In this document: in pieces, positions 17,718-26,241 of the stretch | How the letters are laid out: each line of letters starts with the position of its first letter | Numbering within the stretch: position 1 is the first letter of the stretch | Assembly (NCBI RefSeq): GCF_028368975.1 | Contig: NZ_JAQNDM010000002.1 | Span: 9,170,425 to 9,234,424, forward strand | DNA: 64,000 nucleotides | Origin: Stigmatella ashevillena | GTDB taxonomy: Bacteria; Myxococcota; Myxococcia; Myxococcales; Myxococcaceae | Direction: 5' to 3' | The notes under the pieces: generated by a model | The model's input: only the letters and a program-made list of their open reading frames with translations | Told to the model about the DNA's origin: nothing | Databases searched by the model: none | Position numbers and translations under genes: made by a program

Positions 17718-18320
17718 ATGATCATCCGCAATGATCGGCCCGTCTCCCGCCCGTCTGTGACGTCTCCCGTGGCCTCTCAGGAGGCGACCCCGCAGGCGAG
17801 CCCGTCCGCTCCGCCTCCCACGGCACGTCCTTTCCAGCAGGACACGTTTGCGCAGGGCACGCAGGCACTGCAACGCACGGCCCAGGTCGCCGCGGCGCCC
17901 CCGGGTGACCATGGCGCGCTGATGCGCGAGTACCTGACGGGGGCCCGCCCGCCGCCCGCCGACTTCGAGCAGGTCATGGGGTACAAGCCCTACACCATCC
18001 AGACCGAGCACGGTCCCCGGGCGCAGGATCCGTTCGGCTCGGCGTCCGCACCGGGAAAGATCGGTCCGGACATGGAGTTCGATCCCGCGGCCAAGACGCA
18101 CGATTACGGCTACGACATGCTGCGTTATTACGCGAAGAAGGGCACGCCCCTGGCGCCCGAGGCGCGCAAGGCCGCGGACCAGTTGTTCCGCGAGGACCTC
18201 TTCGACTACGCCAATGATCAGCAGGGGTGGGGAGACCGCACGAAGTTCAAGGCCTGGGCGCAGATCTACGCCACGGCGGTGGAGTTGAACTCCCGCGTGC
18301 AGAACTACGGTCCTCCGTAG
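17718..18320 (+). CDS. Small protein with a parvovirus-type phospholipase A2-like region
   Basis: 200 residues from ATG 17718, which follows AGGA at 17709; an upstream in-frame start would read through noncoding sequence. The first 60 residues are Pro/Ser/Ala/Gln-rich with no Sec signal (begins MIIRNDRPVSRPSVTSP). The rest is globular. Around H128 the sequence DPAAKTHDYGYD preserves the HD-x-x-Y core and the preceding D-x-A-A of secreted PLA2s, closest to the parvovirus capsid type (D-A-A-A-x-x-H-D-x-x-Y-D). A GKIGPD stretch upstream could be the calcium loop, and a second helix (ADQLFREDLFDYANDQQGWG, then FKAWAQIY) follows as in that family. Lipase activity is inference; the motif is seen directly. 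Confidence 0.7.
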   Translation: MIIRNDRPVSRPSVTSPVASQEATPQASPSAPPPTARPFQQDTFAQGTQALQRTAQVAAAPPGDHGALMREYLTGARPPPADFEQVMGYKPYTIQTEHGPRAQDPFGSASAPGKIGPDMEFDPAAKTHDYGYDMLRYYAKKGTPLAPEARKAADQLFREDLFDYANDQQGWGDRTKFKAWAQIYATAVELNSRVQNYGPP

Positions 18321-18323
18321 CCA

Positions 18324-18350
18324 AGCCGGTCGGTTTTTCCACCGATGGCT
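18324..18350 (+). terminator. Imperfect hairpin after the PLA2-like gene
   Basis: AGCC..TCGGT (18324-18334) can pair with ACCGA.GGCT (18341-18350) around a T-rich loop, directly after the stop codon at 18320. The stem is interrupted, so confidence is moderate. Confidence 0.35.
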
Positions 18351-18423
18351 CAGACTGGTGGGCCGTATTCGAGTGGGGCTTCCCATGAGACTTTGGTCGA
18401 ATCCAATTCAGGGAGCGGCCATC

Positions 18424-19143
18424 GTGGTCTGGGATATTTTCTGCGATTTCGATGGAACGATTGTGCTCCGCGATGTCATCGACTCGTTGCTCGAGCACTT
18501 CGCTCCGCCAGAATGGCGAGAGATTGAACAGGAATGGAAGCACGGCCGGATTTGCTCGCGGGAGCGTCTGGCACGGCAGGTTCCGCTGCTTGAGATGTCA
18601 CGCGCCGAACTTGACCAGCAGCTTGACCGGATAGAACTCGACCCTGGGTTTCCCGCCTTCCTCCAGGAGGTACGGGCGGGCGGTCATCGGCTCATCATCA
18701 TCAGCGATGGTCTTGACTACGCCATCCATCGCATTCTCTCACGCCACACCCTGACGGACATTCCCTTCTTCTCCAATGTCTTGCAGCAGCGCAGCGAGCG
18801 GGCCTGGCAGCTGGCGTTTCCGCACTTCGATCAGAAATGCAGCGCAGGCGCGGGTCACTGCAAGTGTCTCAGGATCAAGCGAAGCCGGTGGGAGACCGTG
18901 AGCAGCCGTCCCTGCCTGCTGATTGGAGATGACGCTTCGGACTTCTGTGCCGCACAGAAAGCCGACAGTGTCTTCGCCAAGAAGACACTGATTGACCATT
19001 GCGTTCAGCGAGGCTTGCCCCACCACCCCATTCAGGGGTTTGCCGATGCGCGCCGTCTGTTCCCCAGCCTCGCGCAGCGCCTCCCCGCCACCCTGTTCCC
19101 GCTTCCGGTCCGGCGAGACCCCAAGAAGTACCTGGGAGCCTGA
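18424..19143 (+). CDS. HAD-family phosphatase, MtnX-like
   Basis: Haloacid-dehalogenase phosphatase. Motif I is CDFDGTIV at the N terminus, motif II is IISDGLDYAI, and motif IV is LIGDDASDFCAA. The helical cap pattern (FAPPEWREIEQEW) matches MtnX, the 2-hydroxy-3-keto-5-methylthiopentenyl-1-phosphate phosphatase of methionine salvage. GTG at 18424, eight bases after GGGAG, puts motif I near the N terminus as in MtnX and gives 239 residues; ATG 18385 and GTG 18358 are longer alternatives. No other methionine-salvage gene is nearby, so the true substrate is open. Third codon positions look less G/C-biased than in neighbours, hinting at a different history. It ends convergently with the M20 peptidase. 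Confidence 0.8.
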   Translation: MVWDIFCDFDGTIVLRDVIDSLLEHFAPPEWREIEQEWKHGRICSRERLARQVPLLEMSRAELDQQLDRIELDPGFPAFLQEVRAGGHRLIIISDGLDYAIHRILSRHTLTDIPFFSNVLQQRSERAWQLAFPHFDQKCSAGAGHCKCLRIKRSRWETVSSRPCLLIGDDASDFCAAQKADSVFAKKTLIDHCVQRGLPHHPIQGFADARRLFPSLAQRLPATLFPLPVRRDPKKYLGA

Positions 19144-19189
19144 CGGAGCGGGAGCGGTCAAGGGCAGGGTGGCTCAGCGTTTTTCTGGC

Positions 19190-20617
19190 CTACCGCTTGA
19201 AGTGGGTGGCCACCACGCTGGCCACGCACGCGGTGAGCTTCTTGCCGGTGGGGATGTGCAAGAACTCGTTGGGCCCATGGGCATTGGAGTTGGGCCCCAG
19301 GACGCCGGTGATGAGGAACTGGGCTTCCGGGAAGCGCTTGCCCAGCATCTCCATGAACGGAATGGTGCCGCCCTCGCCCATGGCCATGAAGGGCTTGCCG
19401 AAGAAGGCCTGGCTCGCTTCGGCCGTGGCCTTCTCCAGCCAGGGGGCCAGGGCGGGGGCATCCCAGCCCGCGCTGGCTTTCTCTCCCTCGAAGGTGACAC
19501 GGGCGCCGTAGGGAGGATTGCTCTCCAGCGTCTCTTTGAGCACCTTCGTGGCGGCAACCGCATCCAGGCGGGGCGGAATGCGCACGCTCAGCTTCACCGA
19601 GGTGTAGGGCCGCAACACGTTGCCCGCGCTCCCCAGCGGCGGCAGGCCCTCCACGCCCGTCACCGACAGCGCCGGGCGCCAGGTGCGGTTGAGGACCAGC
19701 TCCGTGGCGTCGTTCGTCACTGGCCGGGAGCCTTCGACCCATGGGAAGCGGCTGTACACTTCGTCGCCGAGCACCTGCGCCACCGCCCGGGCCTGTTCCT
19801 GCCGGCCGGCGGGAATCTGCACGTGCAGTCCCTCGATGCGCACGCGGCCGTTGGCCACGTCATCCACCCGGTCCAGCAACTGCCGCAGGATGCGGAAGGA
19901 GGAGGGGACGACGCCGCTGGCATCTCCCGAGTGCACGCCCTCGGTGAGGATGTCCACGCGCAGGTTGCCCGCGATGAGGCCTCGCAGGCTGGTGGTCATC
20001 CAGAGCTGTTCGTAGTTGGCACAGCCCGAGTCCAGACACACCACCAGGGAGGGCTGGCCGATGCGCGGGGCCAGCGCCTCGATGTAGGCCGGCAAGTCGT
20101 AGGAGCCGCTCTCCTCGCAGGCCTCGATGAGGACGACACAGCGGGCGTGGGGCAGCTTCTGCTCGCGCAGCAGGCGGATGGCCGCCAGCGAGGCGAAGGA
20201 CGAGTACCCATCATCCGCGCCGCCGCGGCCATAGAGCTTGTCGCCCTCCCGCACCGGCTTCCAGGGCTCCAGGCCTTCGCGCCAGCCTGTCATCTCCGGC
20301 TGCTTGTCGAGGTGCCCGTAGAGCAGGACGGTGTCCTTCCCGTCGCCGGGAATCTCCATGAAGATGACGGGCGTCCGGGGCTCGCCCTTCTCGTTCTTGA
20401 GGCGCACCACCTCCACCTTGAGTCCGGGAATGTGGGCCGTTTGTGTCTCGGCCCAGGTGGCGATGAGCTTCACCGCATCCTCCATGTGGCCTTCCTTCAC
20501 CCAGTTGGGCTCGAAGGCGGGCGACTTGTTGGGGATGCGGATGTAGCGCTCGAGCTGGGGGACGATCTCCTTCTCCCAGATGCTGTCGGACAACTTCAGG
20601 GCGGCTGCGTGGTTCAT
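19190..20617 (-). CDS. M20-family metallopeptidase (dipeptidase)
   Basis: Zinc-dependent M20 peptidase of 475 residues without a signal peptide. Metal-ligand motifs are LLYGHLDKQPEM, GRGGADDGYSS, EACEESGSYDL and CLDSGC; a glycine-rich GEGGTIPFM lies near the end. The central lid domain spans about 200-380. The family contains cytosolic dipeptidases (carnosinase/PepV-like). It could finish the breakdown of prey-derived peptides, like other peptidases in this window (inference). The ATG at 20617 starts the usual leading helix. Next upstream is the acyl-CoA ligase on the same strand, 136 bp away. Confidence 0.92.
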   Translation of the reverse strand: MNHAAALKLSDSIWEKEIVPQLERYIRIPNKSPAFEPNWVKEGHMEDAVKLIATWAETQTAHIPGLKVEVVRLKNEKGEPRTPVIFMEIPGDGKDTVLLYGHLDKQPEMTGWREGLEPWKPVREGDKLYGRGGADDGYSSFASLAAIRLLREQKLPHARCVVLIEACEESGSYDLPAYIEALAPRIGQPSLVVCLDSGCANYEQLWMTTSLRGLIAGNLRVDILTEGVHSGDASGVVPSSFRILRQLLDRVDDVANGRVRIEGLHVQIPAGRQEQARAVAQVLGDEVYSRFPWVEGSRPVTNDATELVLNRTWRPALSVTGVEGLPPLGSAGNVLRPYTSVKLSVRIPPRLDAVAATKVLKETLESNPPYGARVTFEGEKASAGWDAPALAPWLEKATAEASQAFFGKPFMAMGEGGTIPFMEMLGKRFPEAQFLITGVLGPNSNAHGPNEFLHIPTGKKLTACVASVVATHFKR

Positions 20618-20753
20618 GGGCTTCTTCCACTACGTCCCCCGGCGGGACGCAAGACGGAGTTTTTCGCCCTGGAGGGCTGTATGCCCGTTGGGCTGGCGTC
20701 AGCTGATGCGCCGTGTCAATTTCACTCAATCTGGAGCGAAGGGGCGAGCCCTT

Positions 20754-22391
20754 TCAAGAGGATGTCTTCTTCACCAGGTGGTCGCCGAACTCCTCGCGCA
20801 GTTTCATCTTGAGGAATTTGCCCGTGGAGGTGCGGGGAATCTGGGGCACGAAGAGATAGTCTTCGGGGAGCCACCACTTGACGAAGTGCTGTTGCAGGTA
20901 TGCGGCGAGCTCCTCCGCCGTCGCGCTTTGTCCTGGTTTGAGCACCACCGCCGCCAGCGGACGCTCGTCCCATTTGGGGTGGTGCGCGGCGAACACGGCG
21001 GCCTCCAGCACCGCTGGGTGTGCCATCAGGCTGTTCTCCAGCGCCACCGAGCTGATCCACTCCCCGCCGGACTTGATGACGTCCTTGGAGCGGTCGGTGA
21101 TGCGCAAGAACCCCTCGGCGTCGATGGTGACGACGTCTCCCGTCTTGAACCACCCATCCTGGGTGAAGCGGTCCTTGCCCTCATCGCCATAGTACGAGCG
21201 GGCCACCCAGGGGCCGCGGACCTCCAACTCGCCCATGGTCTTCCCGTCCCAGGGCAGCACCTGGCCGGTGTCGCTGACATGGCGTTGCTCGACGAAGGGA
21301 ATGGCATACCCCTGAGAGGCACGCACGTCCAAGCGCGCCGCATCGTCCAGGCTCTCCTGGTGCGGCTTCAGCTTCGCCAGCGTTCCCACGGGATTGAGTT
21401 CCGTCATCCCCCAGGCGTGGGTCACGTGCAGGCCATGCCGCTTCATGAAGCCATCGATGAGGGAGGCGGGGGCCGCCGAGCCGCCGATGAGCATGGCGCG
21501 GATGGCGCTCAGGTCCCAGCGCTGGGGCTCCTGGTCCAGGAGCGCGAGGATGCCGAGCCAGATGGTGGGCACGCCGCCTGCGAAGGTCACGCGCTCCTGG
21601 ACCATCAGATCCAGCAAGGACACGGCATCCAGGTGGGGTCCGGGAAAGACGAGCTTCGCGCCGGCGATGATGGCGTCAAAGGGCAGCCCCCAGGCGGCCG
21701 CATGGAACATGGGCACCACGGGCAACAGCACGTCGCGGGCGGTGGTGCCGAGCAAATCCCCCATGCACGAGACCAGCGTGTGCAGGACAATGGAGCGGTG
21801 GCTGAAGAGCACGCCCTTGGGGTTGCCGGTGGTGCCCGAGGTGTAGCAGAGCATGGCCGCGCTCCGCTCTTCGAGCGTGGGAAAGTCGAAGGTGGTGGGC
21901 TCGGAGGCCAGACATTGCTCGTAGTCGAGCTTTCCGGCGGGGGCCGGGCCGTCGTCCGGGATGACGATGACGTGCTCGATGGAGGGGACGTCCTTCACGA
22001 ACTTCTCGAGCAGCGGCAGGAGCGTGCGGTCCACCACGAGGACGCGATCGCCCGCATGGTGCGCGATGTAGCCCAGATCCTTGGGGGCCAGGCGGAGGTT
22101 GAGGGTGTGGAGCACCGCTCCCATGGCGGGAACGGCGAAGTAGAGCTCCAGGTGCTGGTGGTGGTTCCAGCAGAGCGAGGCGACGCGGTCCCCCGGCTGC
22201 ACGCCCAGTCGCTTCAGTGCATGGGCCAGCTGACAGGCGCGCTGGTAGAAGTCCGCGTAGGTATAGCGATGGAGCGACCGGTCGGGCCTGCGGGAGACGA
22301 TTTCAGAGCGGCCATAGAAAGTCCGTGCCCGTTCCAGCAAGTGGGTCAGGGTCAGCGGGAAATCCATCATCCTTCCAGCGAGCATGTGCAT
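20754..22391 (-). CDS. Fatty-acid--CoA ligase (AMP-forming, AlkK/FadD-like)
   Basis: Adenylate-forming acyl-CoA synthetase of 545 residues. The P-loop is LCYTSGTTGNPKGVLFSHRS, the adenine motif is HAWGMTELNPVG, the hinge/ATP motif is GWFKTGDVVTIDAEGFLRITDRSKD, and the catalytic lysine motif near the C terminus is PRTSTGKFLKMKLR. The domain order and the AWGMTELNP variant fit the medium/long-chain AlkK branch. It activates fatty acids for beta-oxidation or lipid synthesis, an active route in myxobacteria. It is divergent from the M20 amidohydrolase gene across 96 bp, where both promoters must lie. Chain length cannot be told from sequence. Confidence 0.93.
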   Translation of the reverse strand: MHMLAGRMMDFPLTLTHLLERARTFYGRSEIVSRRPDRSLHRYTYADFYQRACQLAHALKRLGVQPGDRVASLCWNHHQHLELYFAVPAMGAVLHTLNLRLAPKDLGYIAHHAGDRVLVVDRTLLPLLEKFVKDVPSIEHVIVIPDDGPAPAGKLDYEQCLASEPTTFDFPTLEERSAAMLCYTSGTTGNPKGVLFSHRSIVLHTLVSCMGDLLGTTARDVLLPVVPMFHAAAWGLPFDAIIAGAKLVFPGPHLDAVSLLDLMVQERVTFAGGVPTIWLGILALLDQEPQRWDLSAIRAMLIGGSAAPASLIDGFMKRHGLHVTHAWGMTELNPVGTLAKLKPHQESLDDAARLDVRASQGYAIPFVEQRHVSDTGQVLPWDGKTMGELEVRGPWVARSYYGDEGKDRFTQDGWFKTGDVVTIDAEGFLRITDRSKDVIKSGGEWISSVALENSLMAHPAVLEAAVFAAHHPKWDERPLAAVVLKPGQSATAEELAAYLQQHFVKWWLPEDYLFVPQIPRTSTGKFLKMKLREEFGDHLVKKTSS

Positions 22392-22487
22392 GAATCTCCT
22401 GATGCGAGGGGAGGGGACGGACGTGGGGCCTGGACGGCTGCACGGAACGCCATGTAAGCCCTCGGGCTCATCTTACGCGGAGGCGTT

Positions 22488-23810
22488 GTGCTGAGACGGT
22501 TCCCCTTCTTGTTCCTTGTCATGTTCTTGCTCTCTGAACGCGCCTTCGCCGCGGAGCCCACGGACATGGCCCAGCGCGTTACGCAGGGGCTCAACGGCCT
22601 CTACCCGGAACTGGATGCGCTCTACCGGCAGCTTCACCAGACACCGGAGTTGTCCACCCAGGAGGCCAAGACGGCGGCGAAGATGGCGGAGCGTCTGAGC
22701 GCGCTGGGCTTTGCGGTGACACAGAAGGTCGGCGGACACGGGGTGGTGGGGGTGCTGCGCAACGGTCAGGGCCCCACGGTGATGTTGCGCACGGATCTCG
22801 ATGGATTGCCCGTGGAGGAGAAGACGGGCCTGCCCTATGCGAGCAAGGCGACGGCCAAGGATGCCTCTGGCCAGACCGTGCCGGTGATGCACGCCTGTGG
22901 ACACGATGTGCACATGACGGCGTGGGTGGGGACCGCCACCCTGCTGGCCCGGTCCAAGGACCAGTGGCGGGGCACGCTCGTGATGGTGGGACAGCCCGCC
23001 GAGGAGCAGGGCTCGGGGGCCCGGGCCATGCTCGCCGATGGGCTCTTCAAGCGGTTTCCCAAGCCGGATTTCGCCTTGGCCATCCATGATCTGGCCTCCG
23101 GGGAGGCGGGGTCGGTGGAGTACGTGCCCGAGTACGCCTTGGCCAGCGTGGACTCCGTGGATGTCACCCTCTATGGAAAGGGAGGACATGGGGCCTACCC
23201 TCACCTCACCGTGGACCCCATCCTCCTGGCGGCCCGGACCGTGATGGCCTTCCAGACCATCGTGAGCCGCGAGCGAGATCCGCTGGAGCCCGCGGTCGTC
23301 ACCGTGGGCTCCATCCACGGAGGGACCAAGCACAACATCATCCCGGATGAGGTGAAGCTCCAACTCACCGTGCGGACCTACAAGCCCGAGGTCCGCCAGC
23401 GGATCCTCTCCGCCATCGAACGCATCGCGAAGGCCGAGTCCCAGGCCGCGGGTTCCCCCCGCGCGCCCGACATCGCCGTCACCGAGGGGACACCTGCCAC
23501 TTATAATGATCCTGCGCTCATGAAGCGCGTTCAGGAGGCGCTGGTGCGCGCGCTGGGCACCCAGAATGTCCGCCCGGGCAAGCCCACCATGGGCGGCGAG
23601 GACTTCTCCGAGTACGGACGCGCAGGCGTTCCCTCCGCCATTCTGTGGGTGGGCGCCGTGGAGCCGTCGAAGTACCAGGCGGCTCAGAAGTCAGGCGAGG
23701 CGCTTCCTTCACTCCACTCGCCCCTCTTCGCTCCGGATCGGGAGCGGACCTTGCGCACCGGTGTCACCACACTCACCCACGCGGCGCTCGAGGTGCTGGG
23801 GCGGCCGTGA
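22488..23810 (+). CDS. Exported M20D-type amidohydrolase (aminoacylase/IAA-amino-acid hydrolase-like)
   Basis: 440 residues with a Sec signal (MLRRFPFLFLVMFLLSERAFAAEP). M20D motifs: RTDLDGLPVEEKTGL, the metal-binding MHACGHDVHMT, the acidic catalytic stretch GQPAEEQGSGARAM, HDLASGEAGS, and MGGEDFSEYG near the C terminus. The family hydrolyses N-acyl or N-aroyl amino acids. Export suggests a periplasmic or extracellular scavenging role (inference). The GTG at 22488 was chosen because it starts the signal peptide directly. A compact hairpin follows the stop codon. Confidence 0.92.
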   Translation: MLRRFPFLFLVMFLLSERAFAAEPTDMAQRVTQGLNGLYPELDALYRQLHQTPELSTQEAKTAAKMAERLSALGFAVTQKVGGHGVVGVLRNGQGPTVMLRTDLDGLPVEEKTGLPYASKATAKDASGQTVPVMHACGHDVHMTAWVGTATLLARSKDQWRGTLVMVGQPAEEQGSGARAMLADGLFKRFPKPDFALAIHDLASGEAGSVEYVPEYALASVDSVDVTLYGKGGHGAYPHLTVDPILLAARTVMAFQTIVSRERDPLEPAVVTVGSIHGGTKHNIIPDEVKLQLTVRTYKPEVRQRILSAIERIAKAESQAAGSPRAPDIAVTEGTPATYNDPALMKRVQEALVRALGTQNVRPGKPTMGGEDFSEYGRAGVPSAILWVGAVEPSKYQAAQKSGEALPSLHSPLFAPDRERTLRTGVTTLTHAALEVLGRP

Positions 23811-23827
23811 GGGGGTCCTCAACCCCC
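23811..23827 (+). terminator. Short hairpin after the M20D gene
   Basis: GGGGGT (23811-23816) and ACCCCC (23822-23827) form a 6-bp GC stem with a five-base loop immediately after the TGA, followed by AAAT. Confidence 0.5.
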
Positions 23828-23967
23828 AAATCCCTGAGATTGCAGGAAAAATAAGAACTCTGGCAACTGCCGGTCCATCTTCAAGAGAATCCAAGGGAGC
23901 GAGGGGCTCTCCGGTTCGTGCCATTGGGTGGGCTGGGGTCCTTTCTGCTCTCGCTTCAAGGCGTCAT

Positions 23968-24009
23968 GCACTGCCCCCGCCGCGTCCCGACCCGCGACGA
24001 GGGCAGTGC
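23968..24009 (+). other. Nine-base-pair hairpin in the leader region of pgm
   Basis: GCACTGCCC (23968-23976) and GGGCAGTGC (24001-24009) are perfect inverted repeats enclosing a 24-base GC-rich loop, followed by TCTTTCC. It lies about 100 bases before the phosphoglucomutase start, in a 294-bp gap with no supported gene. It could be a terminator, an attenuator or the end of a small RNA. Confidence 0.4.
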
Positions 24010-24104
24010 TCTTTCCAGGGAAGACCTCCTGAAAGTGGACGCTTCGTCTTCCAGGATGCGACTTCCCGTTAACGCGGGGCGAGGGATACGTATCATCCGC
24101 CGCC

Positions 24105-25742
24105 GTGCCCCATCCTCTCGCCGGTAAGCCCGCCCCCGACTCCGTTCTCATCCATCCCGAGACGCTCCGCGCGCAGTACTACTCGGAGCAGCCCGATGTC
24201 CGTGACCCCGAGCAGCGGGTCGCCTTTGGAACGTCTGGCCATCGCGGCTCCTCCGCGCGGCGAAGTTTCAACGAGGGGCACATCCTCGCGGTGACGCAGG
24301 CCGTCTGTGAGTACCGGCAGAAGGAGAAGATCGACGGTCCCCTGTTTCTCGGCATGGACACGCACGCCTTGTCCGCACCTGCTCAGCGCACGGCCCTGGA
24401 GGTGCTGGCGGCCCACGGCGTGGAGGTCCGCTACACCGAAGGGGCGACGCCCACGCCGGTCATCTCGCACGCCATCCTCACGTACAACCGCGGCCGGAGC
24501 GCGGGGCTCGCGGACGGCATCGTCATCACCCCCTCGCACAATCCGCCCGAGGATGGTGGCATCAAGTACAACCCGCCCAACGGGGGGCCCGCCGACACGA
24601 CGATCACCGCCTGGGTCGAGAAGCGCGCGAATGAGCTGCTCGGTACCGGCAATGCCGGTGTGAAGCGGACGCCCTACGAGCGCGCCCAGACGGCGGCGCA
24701 CCTGCGTGCGTACGACTTCATCACGCCCTACGTCGCGGATCTCGGCAACGTGGTGGACCTGGAGGTCATCCGGGGGGCGAAGTTGTCCATTGGGGCCGAC
24801 CCACTGGGGGGCTCGAACCTGGCGTACTGGAAGCCCATTGCCGAGCGCTATGGGTTGAATCTCCAGGTGGTCAACGACACCGTGGACCCCACCTTCCGGT
24901 TCATGCCCCTGGACCATGACGGGAAGATCCGCATGGATTGCTCGTCGCCGTTCGCCATGGCCAACCTGGTGGCGCTCAAGGACCGCTACGACATCGCTTT
25001 TGGCAACGACACGGACTCGGACCGGCACGGCATCGTCACGCGCTCGGTGGGGCTGATGAACCCCAACCACTACCTGGCGGTGGCCATCTCGTATCTGTTC
25101 CGCAACCGTCCCGGCTGGAATGCAGGGGCCGCGGTGGGCAAGACGCTGGTGAGCAGCAGCATGATCGACCGCGTGGGGAAGGACATCGGCCGCCGCGTCG
25201 TCGAAGTGCCCGTGGGCTTCAAGTGGTTCGTGGAGGGACTGCTCGACGGCTCCCTGGGCTTTGGCGGCGAGGAGAGCGCCGGGGCCTCGTTCCTGCGCAA
25301 GGATGGGACGGTGTGGTCCACGGACAAGGATGGCATCATCCTGGACCTGCTCGCCGTGGAGATCCTCGCGCGGACGGGCAAGGACCCCGGGGCCCACTAC
25401 GCGGACCTCACCGCGCGGTTCGGGGCGCCGCGGTACACGCGCATCGATCAGCCCGCTACCTCGGCTCAGAAAGCCGTGCTCAAGAAGCTCTCCCCGGAGG
25501 CCGTGAAGGCCACCACGCTGGCCGGAGAGCCCATCCAGCATCGCCTGACGCGGGCACCGGGCAACAACGCGGAGCTGGGCGGGCTCAAGGTGGTGGCCGA
25601 GAACGGCTGGTTTGCCGCGCGGCCCTCTGGCACCGAGGATGTGTACAAGATCTACGCGGAGAGCTTCCGCGACGCCGCGCACCTGGAAACCATCGTGGAG
25701 GAAGCGCGCGCGATGGTGGGCGATGCCTTCTCGCGCGCCTAG
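24105..25742 (+). CDS. pgm: Phosphoglucomutase (alpha-D-glucose phosphate specific)
   Basis: Interconverts glucose-1-phosphate and glucose-6-phosphate, linking glycogen/trehalose and exopolysaccharide metabolism to glycolysis. 545 residues, the normal length of the bacterial pgm type. The phosphoserine loop is [15 protein letters not shown], the metal-binding loop is [12 protein letters not shown], the sugar-binding motif is [10 protein letters not shown], and the phosphate-binding loop is [12 protein letters not shown]. An early [10 protein letters not shown] motif confirms the family. The GTG at 24105 is the first start in frame that leads into the conserved N terminus. The GNAT gene follows after only nine bases. 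Confidence 0.95.
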   Translation: MPHPLAGKPAPDSVLIHPETLRAQYYSEQPDVRDPEQRVAFGTSGHRGSSARRSFNEGHILAVTQAVCEYRQKEKIDGPLFLGMDTHALSAPAQRTALEVLAAHGVEVRYTEGATPTPVISHAILTYNRGRSAGLADGIVITPSHNPPEDGGIKYNPPNGGPADTTITAWVEKRANELLGTGNAGVKRTPYERAQTAAHLRAYDFITPYVADLGNVVDLEVIRGAKLSIGADPLGGSNLAYWKPIAERYGLNLQVVNDTVDPTFRFMPLDHDGKIRMDCSSPFAMANLVALKDRYDIAFGNDTDSDRHGIVTRSVGLMNPNHYLAVAISYLFRNRPGWNAGAAVGKTLVSSSMIDRVGKDIGRRVVEVPVGFKWFVEGLLDGSLGFGGEESAGASFLRKDGTVWSTDKDGIILDLLAVEILARTGKDPGAHYADLTARFGAPRYTRIDQPATSAQKAVLKKLSPEAVKATTLAGEPIQHRLTRAPGNNAELGGLKVVAENGWFAARPSGTEDVYKIYAESFRDAAHLETIVEEARAMVGDAFSRA

Positions 25743-25751
25743 GGATACGCC

Positions 25752-26225
25752 ATGGCCATCACCATCCGCCCCGCGGTTCCGGAAGATGTGAACGCCTTGG
25801 GGCGCATGGGCGCCCAGCTCGCCGGGCAGCACCATGGCTTCGATGCCGAGCGCTTCATGCTGCCCAAGGACATCGAGTCCGGGTATCGCTGGTGGCTGGG
25901 CAAGGAGTTGAAGCAGAAGGAAGCGGTGGTGGTGGTGGCGGAGCGGGACGGCGAGGTGGTGGGGTATGCCTATGGCCGTGTCGAGGAGCGCGACTGGAAT
26001 GCGCTGAGAGACACATGCGGCGTCCTGCATGATCTCTGGGTGGAGGACTCCGCGCGTGGCTCGGGGACGGGCGCGCGGCTGGCCGAGGAGGTGGTCCAGC
26101 GGCTCAAGGCGCTCGGCGTTCCCCGGGTGGTCTTGATGGCGGCGGCCAAGAACGAGGTGGCCCAGCGGCTCTTCACGCGCCTGGGGTGGCGCGCCACCAT
26201 GGTGGAGATGACGCGGGAGACCTGA
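25752..26225 (+). CDS. GNAT family N-acetyltransferase
   Basis: 157 residues forming a single GNAT domain: N-terminal ITIRPAVPEDVNALG, then the acetyl-CoA-binding segment LHDLWVEDSARGSGTGARLAEEVV (motif A with the R/Q-x-x-G-x-A-like pyrophosphate loop), and a C-terminal AAKNEVAQRLFTRLGWR. The acceptor substrate is unknown. It follows pgm by nine bases on the same strand, so probably shares its transcript. A 7-bp hairpin overlaps its stop codon. Confidence 0.88.
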   Translation: MAITIRPAVPEDVNALGRMGAQLAGQHHGFDAERFMLPKDIESGYRWWLGKELKQKEAVVVVAERDGEVVGYAYGRVEERDWNALRDTCGVLHDLWVEDSARGSGTGARLAEEVVQRLKALGVPRVVLMAAAKNEVAQRLFTRLGWRATMVEMTRET

Positions 26226-26240
26226 GCGGCATGGCCGCTC
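26224..26240. terminator. Compact hairpin between convergent genes
   Basis: GAGCGGC (26224-26230) and GCCGCTC (26234-26240) form a perfect 7-bp stem with a three-base loop, overlapping the GNAT stop codon and lying just before the end of the convergent MFS gene. Likely bidirectional. Confidence 0.5.
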
Positions 26241-26241
26241 T

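Noticed and set aside
23819-24151. 110-codon minus-strand frame before pgm
   Set aside because: It overlaps the pgm start, has no domain and no good ribosome site; the gap is better explained as noncoding with hairpins.
24093-26030. 645-codon minus-strand open frame
   Set aside because: Antisense to pgm and the GNAT gene, both strongly supported.
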